Source of the DNA: Podospora pseudoanserina
Taxonomy: Eukaryota; Ascomycota; Sordariomycetes; Sordariales; Podosporaceae
Length of the DNA stretch: 64,000 nucleotides
Assembly (NCBI RefSeq): GCF_035222485.1
Contig: NC_085924.1
Coordinates: forward strand, 4,526,001-4,590,000
Reading direction: 5' to 3'
In this document: positions 55,330 to 64,000 of the stretch, in pieces
Position numbering within the stretch: position 1 is the stretch's first letter
Layout: each line of letters opens with the position of its first letter
Position numbers and translations under genes: made by a program
The notes under the pieces: generated by a model
What the model was told of the DNA's origin: nothing
Seen by the model: the letters and a program-made list of their open reading frames with translations, nothing else
Databases searched by the model: none

Positions 55330-56590
55330 TTTCATCTTTGTACTGGATGTCAACAGCAATACTGTATTGGCGGGCTGGTCAACCGCTATCACTGATGCTT
55401 GCCTTTGGCAATGGCTTAGGGTCTGTAAAGTGAACGTGGATTAGATTTGAGGTGGCTTCAATGCATACTGAGGGTAAAAAGACGTTATTAGAGGCCGGTT
55501 ACCGTATGTGAATCGCACCCCTACCTCCATATCCGTGCCGTTTAGGTTGTTCTAGCTTCCTCTCCTAGCCAGTGAGGAAGCTAGAAGCACAAATATCAGG
55601 TACCTTAATGAATGGATGACAGCTCTTGTACTCAGTGCCCCTGGTCTGAACTCATCCAATGAATTATACCGGCTGTTCTTCAACGCAGCCGCGGATAGTC
55701 CAGCTTTTGCTGACAAGGGCGGGACTGGAAGCCTCAAGGCTGGGGCACCCGCGATAGAGGAAGACCGAACTGAGACGGTGCGCTTTTCAAGAACCGACTC
55801 CGTATTAGCAGGTGCTAGATACGTCACTGCAATACAATGATTGGCGCACCTGCCTCTCGACCTTATCACTTTTGCCCGGGTACCAGCGGCTGAAGCGGCC
55901 CAGAGGTCATTCTGTTTAAGTGGTGCTGGACATGCGCTGAGATAACAGCACTTCCGCGTCGTTGCCAATCGTGTAATGGCTTGGACTGAATGTGTTTTTG
56001 GCAGGTTCATTGGTTGTTTTGAAGTGCTCGTTAGCCTAGGCGTCAGGTATGTGGACAAGATTAACCAAACTCGGTCTAGATATCTGGGAGACAACGAGGC
56101 ATCCATCTTGGAGAATATCGCGGCCCGAAACCCTGTGCCAAATAAATATTTCAGTCACTGTAACCTCGAAAACTCCATCGTTTAGGCCGGACAACCAAAG
56201 CACACATTGTTCCCGAGTTCAGGTCAAAAACACAGTCGTTTCTAGTACTTAAACGAGCTGATGCACAGCCACGGCCCGTTCCCGACAGCTCAGAGACGGA
56301 GGACTGTAATATACAGAGGTCGCAGCGCTGCATGCACCTAACAGTTTTCTGGGGATCTGCACTCGTATGGGCGTGCCATTCTCCGCCACGCTTGGCGTAA
56401 CGACGTAAAAGTTTGCCTATTCAATATAACGTCGCCTTAGACATTTTAGTTGTAATGATTGGAGCCACACCCGATACCCAAGGTATCCATTGACAGCCAC
56501 CTACATGCATACTGCTTTCTATGAGGTTGCTCTCAGCACAAGAAGTTATTCGGGCAACAAGATACCTCCGACAGGGAGAAGAGGCGCGCT
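55330..56590. other. Gene-poor stretch before the NLR remnant
   Basis: Overlapping frames on both strands (up to 184 codons, minus strand) have no recognisable domain. This may include unrecognisable N-terminal parts of the NLR remnant. Confidence 0.4.
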
Positions 56591-56598
56591 GAGTAGGT

Positions 56599-58284
56599 AT
56601 GAAAGCTTCAATCTCTCCCGTCCTTAGGAATGAACTGGCTCGCGTGTCAAGATTGCCGTTGGCTTTCCTCCTGACGAATGGATTTTACCAAGGAATATGG
56701 AACCGTTTGAATGCTGAAAGCAAGTCTCACCAGCAAAATGCGGCCACATATCCCAATATGATTCTCGACCTATTCGCGCTGTTTGATGGCGTACACTGGA
56801 GGAGCAGCACAGTTACAACTCTTGCCTTGGCTCTGGACCCAACTTTAGGAACAGCTCTCCAAACTAGCAATGAGCAGGCTAATGGTTCCGCCCAGCGTCT
56901 CCTCGAACGATGTAACGCGCTCGGAAAGAAGATTGAGCTTCGCTGTGCCGGACTGGTGGAGCTGGTCGACTCTGAGATTGGATTTGTTCATCGCTCGGCC
57001 CAAGACTTCCTAGTAGACACACTTAATGGTCGTGCAATACTGGCATACGACACGACTTCACGACAGGATCGCGTTTATCAACTTATCAATGCCCACCTCA
57101 CAGTTCTATCCGTTCAAAGCGAAGAATACCTTGACTGTTTCTACCATTGGCTAGGGAGAGGCCATTATCTGATCCGAGCATCTATCAAGCTCGTGCTCCG
57201 TGCATACAACACTCTGGTTACGCTTTCTGACGCTGAAGCTATGGAGCTTCTAGACCGCATCTAGAAGGTCTCTGAGCTACGCACTGGGTCTCAGATTGCC
57301 TGCCACTTCGTGGGAATGACTTTTGCGGCCAGCTCGCGCAACAGGGCTGTTTAAGGTTTCTATTGCATACGATGAATAGGGCAGAAGAAATATGCGGTCC
57401 CACGTCTGGTGCTTACCGAAGCTATCTCATATTTTCGACCCTTCGACGAGCAGACAAGTTCAATTATCACGCAACCGACACCCGCTACATGCAGTACCGC
57501 TTGGAAATATTATGTCATCTTCTGTCTGCACGGAATGACAGGTTACTAAACCGGGCGGTCCCTAATCCGTATGACCGCCGTGTTCTTCAGCCAAATGTCA
57601 CGTGTCGCACAACGACAATGATGGCGGCAGTTCTTGAGCCTCAATCGTTCAATCTTGGCAAGTTTCTCATGGATGTTATACCGTTGGATATATCTCAAAC
57701 CTTCACGCAGGTGGTTGACATCTGCTTCCAATTCCTCAATGTTGGAGAAGATCTGACCAGCTTCATTCTATTCCAATTTGAACATAAGAATGGGTTTGAA
57801 TGGTCTTATTGTCCTGATTGGAACACTTTGCGTGAACCGTCACGAAGTCCAAGTGCAGTTCTTCTCGTTCAGCTCAACATGGCATTCGTAGTTGATATGT
57901 GGTACCGCATGATGAGCAACTATGTTCCTCGACGCTACAGGAAGAAAGGGGCTAGATGCTCTGTGGAAAATGGCCCAAACAATCAAAAAGGTTGATGTGC
58001 TGGGCGCATTCAACAGATCCGACCCTAGCAAATTTCACATCTTGGCAGCAGGAAAGACGGCAGAGTACCCAAGGGCCGTTGAGAGCCTGCCTCTAGCTAT
58101 GCAGAGTCCATGGATCATAGGGATCGATCCAACCATGGTCAAGTCGGCCGATGCGGTTTCGGAAAGGCATGTAAATGAACTTGGAACCGAGCTTATACAA
58201 CGAGGGCTTCTGGTAAGAAGAAGGGATGTGGAAACAGATCCGAGTCGCTTCAGACACGTGGAGTACAAGGGAGTGTTACCATAG
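56599..58284 (+). pseudogene. C-terminal remnant of a NACHT-type NLR (DUF7791 region), broken
   Basis: Residues around RCAGLVELVDSEIGFVHRSAQDFLVDT (near 56950-57030) match the conserved helical region that follows the NACHT domain in fungal NLR/STAND proteins. The frame stops at 57264. Similar-looking sequence resumes in another frame at 57363 (DRLLNRAVPNPYDRR, FTQVVDICFQFLNVGEDLT). It shifts again near 57920-57940 into GRKGLDALWKMAQTIKK, ending at 58284. No NACHT P-loop is found upstream. It is therefore a truncated, frameshifted fragment of an innate-immunity/incompatibility gene. Confidence 0.65.
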
Positions 58285-58299
58285 TATCGGGCAGAAACA

Positions 58300-59970
58300 G
58301 GCCAGCCATACGTATGGGGGCTGCACATCTTAATACATAAGTTACTTTGACTGATATCCTTAGCCGCGTGTCGTGGGGCTTGTGAAAAGGCACGTTCAAC
58401 CCTTGGTCAACAGCACGGTTGCCGCGATCGCACATGACCTGCTGACGGATCTCACTCGGACAACGAGGTACTGAAATTCTCACAGTCTTTGACGCCCCAA
58501 AAAGCTAAGGATTTCTTCTAGTTATGTACTTATCAATGTACATTCTTGATCTCCCGCAAAATCCGCTAGATTGCCCCATCGTACTTGACAATACTGCATT
58601 CCGGCCCTCGGCCACGCATCCCATACGTGTATCCTTGACCAAGCCGAATGGCCTGGAAACACTGTGTAACTTCTGCAGCCAGATCGTCCCAGTTTTAATG
58701 GTTACCCTTCACTTAGAATGCGAAAAAACAACTGATTGGTGGCAACCTTGAGTATCGCAAGATCGAATCGCCGGGGTGGCATTCTCTGCTCCGGCACCAC
58801 AAGATATGTCGGGCAGTCGAACTCGATGCTCAACACAGCGTTCTAGTCCCCATTGCTGACCGCCTCACCCACCATTAGTTGGGCGACATTGTTGTCGTGC
58901 CAAGCTAACGCCATAATTGTCAAAATGCAATCTGCCTGATGGAGCAAGAAGTTAGACACAAAGTCAAGATGCTTTGAATCAACACAGGGCTCATGATACA
59001 CACCTCTGACCAAGAGAACGGTTCCATGGTTCCGTCGGCTGCAGTGAGTTCGTTCAAGGCCGAAAAGGTAGCTGTTCAAAAACTCAAAGATTATCGTCAA
59101 GTCTGAATGGCGAAGAGGTTTTCTTTCTCCGACAGACTTGTCTGTTGATGAAAGGTATATATATTTGATAAGTTTTGATTGGGTTGGATGATTGTGGCTC
59201 TCGATATTGCCTCTCTCCCGCAGGCTATCGGAAAACACCTGAAGCCCTTTTGTGAATACCCAAGAGAAATTGCGCACCCGACGTCACATTGCTAGTACAG
59301 TTGTTGCGGGATGGGCCGTGCCGCCGGGGGATAGAGTTGGACCAACCGGACCCTTATCAATGGCTGGTGTTGACACTCTATGCTACTCCACACCTTCTGA
59401 CAGCTGTTTCTGTTCCCTTTTGTGGGGAGCCCGGGGTGAAAGATAGAAGCTTAATGTCGAGCGGTGCATGATGGCGGATGGAGCACAGTAGCAGAGTTTG
59501 AACCTTTCTTGTCTAAAACAAGCAGTCAGATTGAGGACATATCGAAAGTTCCTGCCGTCACATCTTGAAATGGAATGGCTGTTCTTGATCATAAGAGCTG
59601 ATACCCACGCTTCAACCGAAATGGTCACCTGAGTTACGACATGGAACTGAGTGTGATACGCACGTTTGGACTCGCCTTCTTGCTCAGCTAGCCACAAGCC
59701 CATGCTATCGAAGTCTTTGGTGCCCCAGGGGGTCATCGGCTTGCCACCAGGAACACAGTAACATCATCTTGGGATACCAAAGGTACCATATTTACGTACT
59801 ATTCCTTGGCAGCGGTGGTTGAGGTCCAGCCAGATCCAGCACCGGACACCAAGAGGGCAAGTGTCTATAAAGAGGCCTTTCGCCGCCGTCCAGACTTCGT
59901 TCATCAGCTCTCCAGAACACATTCTGTTTTTCGATCAAACGTCTACTTTCGCCCACAACAACACATATCT
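58300..59970. other. Gene-poor stretch, no supported gene
   Basis: Frames up to 144 codons on both strands without domains, splice structure or signal peptide. Confidence 0.45.
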
Positions 59971-59977
59971 GCTCATC

Positions 59978-60645
59978 ATGCCGACTCAGTACATTGCAGA
60001 GGTCAACCAGTCCAAGGAGGACGGCGAGTGGTCTGCCAAGCAGGAAAATCCCAACGCAAAGCCCGACTCCCTAAACTTTGCCTCCAATGACTACGCAGTT
60101 GCAGTTCATATCCTGGTTGATGTTCAAGACCCAGCTGCCAAGAAGTGGACTCCGGTAGGTTTCTCATCGCCCCTCTTGAATATTGCTTTCCAGATTTTCC
60201 ATCCTCGCTGACAATTATGAAGATCTGGGTTGGCAAGTACATGCTCCTCAAGGGCGCCCACGGAGAATACCAACCCATCGTGACCGTCAACATTTGGTAT
60301 TAGCAAGGCGATCAGACAGCGGCCATGGGCTCCACCCAGGTCACATCAGTTCAGCCGTACGACATGCCGGCTGCGCGCCCCGTTTACTTTTCCTATGATG
60401 CTGTCAAAGGAAAATGGCGTACCCCTGATGACCAGCCGTTTGAGTTCCGTTGGGTGCGTGTGTGGGATCCACGTGGTAATCTTGAAGAAGATAGCCAGGG
60501 GCAGTGGAGGAAGGACGACGAGAGAGACATGATTAGGGGTACACGTATACAGTCTCGGTTTTGGAAAAAAAGGAACAATGACTTAGATAGATGCCAGCAC
60601 CTGTGGCAACGACAATACAAGTCCCATCGATCCGTGTCTCGTTGA
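59978..60645 (+). pseudogene. Unknown protein gene with an in-frame TAG
   Basis: Exon 1 (59978-60154, MPTQYIAEVNQSKEDGEW...) and exon 2 from 60223 (IWVGKYMLLKGAHGEYQPIV) are joined across a 68-bp GT-AG intron. After VNIWY the frame hits TAG at 60301-60303. The very same frame then continues with good coding character (QGDQTAAMGSTQVTSVQPYD, FSYDAVKGKWRTPDDQPFEF) to 60645. A single C-to-T change (CAG to TAG, in CpA context) would explain the stop. As read, the product is 85 residues; without the stop, about 200. Family not recognised. Confidence 0.6.
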
Positions 60646-61257
60646 ACTATCCCCAACCTGAATATCTTGTTTTCCACATATGCGCATGTCCAAGGGACGG
60701 GACTTGTGCAGATGTATTTATCGACATCATGTGTAACCTTGTGGAACCCAGAAACAATGATTGAACCCCTTCCAGGGATGTCAAAAAAGCGCCCATCACA
60801 GCTATGATAAAGCCCCTCAATTCCATCCCGTACCCCAAGACATGTGCCAGCCATGCTGTTTTCAGCATCAAGAAACCAATTGACCTTGGTACTGTAACTG
60901 GCAGTGAAATGGATTAATGCTCTTGCTCAGTCCGCAGCTCCAGTTTAAACTCCGGTCATTGATCTAGAGGAGCGAGCAAAGCATAGCATGCATTTCACTG
61001 TTACATCTTCCAGCCAGAAGGGTTGACTAGAAACATTATTTTGTACGGTTTCAAGAATAGGGGTATCTATCATGAAGCGAGAGTCTTCTCGCAATAAACA
61101 TTAGGTTGGATGACCAGGAAATGGACCACATGTGGATCTGGTCCACCACCACCACACCAGCCACACAACCTTGTTGAGATTGCCCCTGAATGATCACACT
61201 GGCCACAACAAGACTAATATTGGGTCAATTTCTATGGAAATTATACCAAAATGTAGC

Positions 61258-61504
61258 TCAATCACTGTCTAAGTCAGACATTGCATCTGCTTCTCGCTTG
61301 CGCCTGGTTTGAACCCGATGACGTGCGCTGCGCCGCACAGGCTGGGCTGGCTCTGGCTGCTCCATATCCTCCTTGGCTACCACTTTTTCCTCCACTACCC
61401 TCCCTTGAATGCGGGCCTCTTCTAGTTTATAGAGCCTTATAAATTAAGAATTCGAGTTTTCTTTATTTAATTTATATATTTTTTTTATTTCCTGGCCCTT
61501 CTAG
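61258..61504 (-). pseudogene. C-terminal tail of a DNA-transposon transposase
   Basis: The minus strand reads LEEARIQGRVVEEKVVAKED, then QPVRRSARHRVQTRRKRE and MSDLDSD before a stop at 61258-61260. Such a basic-then-acidic tail is typical of fungal pogo/Tigger-type transposases. The Gypsy-type solo LTR at 61510 was inserted into it, and the rest upstream is AT-rich and unreadable. Confidence 0.45.
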
Positions 61505-61509
61505 GCGTT

Positions 61510-62081
61510 TGTCACGGCTTGACACTTGGTGGAGCGCGGGGCGCACCACGGACCAATCGTTTGTACAGGAGCAAGGACCAATCAGAACAGGATCATTGGG
61601 ATCAAGGATCGATCCAGAAGAGTCAATCCCAAAAGGGACAGTATCGATAGGATCGATGGTTGAGTCTATCGATCCAGGACAGTGCCAGGCTTGGCATAGG
61701 GTCTATATATACGGAGGAACTGGCTGGTGTAGATAGACAGTTCCGCAGTATGCAATTCAAGCTTGTATTCACGGTATCTTGTGTTTACATTGAGACATCT
61801 TGTGGGGCACCAAAGGGCCCAGGTTTTCCCAGACCCACACCGGTTTGCTCTTGGGGATGGATTTACTTACTGTTTTCCTTTCAACCAACAACCAACTACT
61901 GTAATACTAATTTGTTTACCATTTTTCTGGCCAATTTGGCCTTATTTTCGCAGCCAGTGGCTTTCCTAGGTCACCAGCCCAACACATCTTGTTGTGCACT
62001 GTTTAGCTACACCGAACCAATTGTCAGAAGTTACCTTCAACCCGTATACCTTTCAGAGGTTCTGTACAGGGGTTCGTCACA
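61510..62081 (+). mobile_element. Gypsy-type solo LTR (383 bp without insert)
   Basis: Begins TGTCACGG and ends GGTTCGTCACA with the 5-bp target duplication GCGTT on both sides (61505-61509, 62082-62086). The TATATATACGGAGGAACTGG promoter block is shared with the 404-bp Gypsy LTR family, but its first third is different, so it is a sister subfamily. It contains the nested Copia solo LTR. Confidence 0.88.
61801..61984 (+). mobile_element. Copia-type solo LTR nested in the Gypsy solo LTR
   Basis: 184 bp, same length and ends as the LTRs at 10881 and 24090 with scattered differences. Flanked by a perfect 5-bp duplication CATCT (61796-61800, 61985-61989). No internal region remains, so it arose by LTR-LTR recombination. 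Confidence 0.92.
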
Positions 62082-62086
62082 GCGTT

Positions 62087-62366
62087 CTATTAGTACTTTA
62101 CTGTATTAGTTTTATAAATAAATATTTTAAATTTAAATACAAGTATAATATTAATAAGAATCTTGACCGCAAATTATTTTCCGACCGGTATACAATTCTT
62201 AAATAAATCCCTATTTTTTTAATTACCTAAAAATTCTTTATAGTACAAAAAATAAATATTTGTAAAAAGATATTTTACGGTACTATAAGAATTATTACCA
62301 AACTTAAGAAAAAGGGTTTACAACCATATATAAACTATAATTCTATCTTATACTAACCTTTAGTGA
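62087..62366. other. AT-rich RIP-like remnant
   Basis: Very AT-rich, probably the mutated remainder of the transposon split by the solo LTR; no readable domain. Confidence 0.45.
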
Positions 62367-62770
62367 TGTCACGGTTCTGGAAGACAGTGGGGCCACGAGG
62401 GACCAATCAAGACTAGACCGCGCTGTCGAGCGGGGCTCACGGTCCAGAAGGGTAACGGACTAATAAGATGGGGACCGGGGACCGCGGTAGGGCTCACGGT
62501 CCACGGTCCGGCATCGGCCAATCAGGAGCGGACCGAGGACCGTCTATAAGTCAATAGTCTACGGTCCACGGGTCTATATATACGGAGGAACTGGCCGGCG
62601 TAGATAAATAGTTCCGTAGTATATAATATAAGTTATAATCGTTAGTATTTAAACTATTATAATAAAGATAAACCGTTATTATATACTATTTAGTTATACC
62701 GGATTAAGATTATTTAAAAGTGCCTTTAACTAATATTCCTTTTAGAGGTTCTAGATAGGGGTTCGTTATA
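62367..62770 (+). repeat. 5' LTR of the second Gypsy element (404 bp)
   Basis: Starts TGTCACGGTTCTGG; its last bases read TTCGTTATA instead of TTCGTCACA, showing C-to-T/G-to-A changes. Confidence 0.9.
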
Positions 62771-64000
62771 CGTTATATACTTACTTTAACTTTATTACGG
62801 ATAAGTTAAAGGCGTCTTTTTACTATTATAGCCGGACCTAAAAATATTTAGATAGGAGGCGTCCCGCTTAGCCTAGGTACCGAGGGACTTTCTAAATATA
62901 TATCCTTTACCGTAAAGTAGGTTATTAAGCGCCTTAAAGAATTCGAAAACGAAGCTTAGTAGACCCGGAAATAGATTTTTATTATTTCGATTACGTTTAA
63001 GTCGACTATTAAGTTCTTAGTGCCGGAATATTATAGAGGAGAAAAGGCCGAGCTTAAAGGATTCTTAATTTAATTTAAAACTTATTTTCGTTAATACCTA
63101 AACTAATTTACTAACGAAGAGTCGAAAATAATTTTCGCGGCTATTAAACTTAAGGATAAGGCTTTCGCGTAGTTTAAGCTTATCCTCGACGATTATTATA
63201 AATAAAAACAAAAGTATTAAAAGAAAATTACCGTAAAGTATTTCGAAAGCTACCGTATCTTTAAGGTTAAGCTTAAAAAAGTATTTAGGAAATACGATAA
63301 AGTAAAGTGCGCGTAAGGGAGGCTCTTAAGCTTACGCTAAATACGTTTAGCGGCTAACTATACGGTTTAATTTAAAATCGATAGCTTACGTAATATTATT
63401 AACGATAAGGGATTAATATAGCTTTTTTACTATAGTTTTAAGAAAAAAGTAAAGGATAAATTATATAAAAAGTTAAAACCTAATACTATCGATAAATATA
63501 TTATTATAGTTATACGGATCGACGATCGGTAATTCGAGCGTCGTACGGAAAAGAGAAATTACGGTAGGGGTACCTATAGTAATAACTATAAGAGATATTT
63601 TAATAATAATTATTTTAATAATAAATATAAACGGAAATACTTTAATATTAATTATTTTAATATTATATATTTAAGACCGATAAACGTCGATACTATATAA
63701 TAATAAAAGTTATAAGGCCAGAGCTAAAGTAAAAATAATTTTAAATATTTTAATTATAGTAAAGTAAAATACTTTAAGAAGGACTATAAGGCATTTAAAC
63801 GGCTCGGATAAAAAAAAAAATCGTATTAATTACTATATCGAGAAGACCGAGAGTTATAAAGGTAATAGTTATCGGGTATTAATAAAATAGAACGGTAAGC
63901 TCCGAAAAAGACTTTAATTAATACGCCGGATAAGAAAATATAAAGTTCTAGGAAGTAAAGGAAGCCTTAAAAAGGCTAAAGGCGAAATATAAAGAAAAAG
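62367..64000 (+). mobile_element. Second Gypsy element (5' LTR and gag), truncated by window end
   Basis: Plus orientation. The 5' LTR (62367-62770, 404 bp) is the same family as the nested element, and from 62771 the internal sequence aligns with the gag leader of the 15663-23126 copy read on its own sense strand. gag is more heavily mutated here (the ATG reads ATA-like and stops are frequent). The 3' end lies beyond 64000. Confidence 0.9.

Noticed and set aside
58843-59277. 144-residue minus-strand frame
   Set aside because: No recognisable motif and no splice or promoter signals; not enough to call a gene.

Overview
The window looks like nuclear DNA of a filamentous ascomycete (Pezizomycotina, most likely a sordariomycete). 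Protein genes carry short GT-AG introns of about 50-72 bp. There is a tRNA-Ala with an intron after position 37, a HET-domain gene, a PTH11-type receptor, AA9 polysaccharide monooxygenases and an NLP. Repeats are full of C-to-T/G-to-A changes of the kind left by repeat-induced point mutation (RIP). I cannot name the genus.

Layout. 0-5 kb: a frameshifted astacin-like metalloprotease, a RIP-damaged pogo/Fot1-like DNA transposon with complete terminal inverted repeats, a small Cys-rich gene and tRNA-Ser(GCU). 5-10.7 kb: three minus-strand genes for an AA9 LPMO, an NLP (NPP1 family) and a zincin-like protein whose 5' end is unresolved. 10.9-24.3 kb: a nested retrotransposon block. A Copia element with 184-bp LTRs is split by a complete 7.46-kb minus-strand chromodomain Gypsy element with 404-bp LTRs and a perfect GTAGC target duplication. 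The Gypsy element also carries an antisense coiled-coil ORF and a tRNA-like sequence.

24.4-38.5 kb: an ordinary gene island with an unknown protein, a mitochondrial-carrier-like protein, a 2EXR/F-box-like protein, a secreted beta/gamma-crystallin-like protein, tRNA-Ala(AGC), an amino-acid permease, an 8-Cys GPI-type surface protein and a PTH11-like receptor. 38.5-46 kb: a decayed stretch with small orphan ORFs, a hemerythrin (HHE) pseudogene broken by several single-base shifts, and a secreted protein of four 17-residue repeats. 46.7-55.3 kb: a HET-domain gene; a divergent feruloyl esterase/AA9 pair whose shared intergenic region holds a perfect CCG/CGG palindrome; and two unknown proteins. 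55-64 kb: an NLR C-terminal remnant, a gene with an in-frame TAG, a transposase tail, a Copia solo LTR nested in a Gypsy solo LTR (both with target duplications), and the 5' end of a second Gypsy element that runs off the window.

Functionally, the intact accessory genes suggest a plant-biomass or plant-associated lifestyle: two LPMOs, a feruloyl esterase and an NLP. The HET gene and NLR remnant are typical of fungal self/non-self recognition. The most unusual structure is the nested, selectively mutated retroelement block. No clearly new multi-gene system is visible; the best leads are the antisense ORF and tRNA-like module in the Gypsy element, the crystallin-like secreted protein, the altered LPMO and NLP active-site motifs, and the cluster of broken genes.
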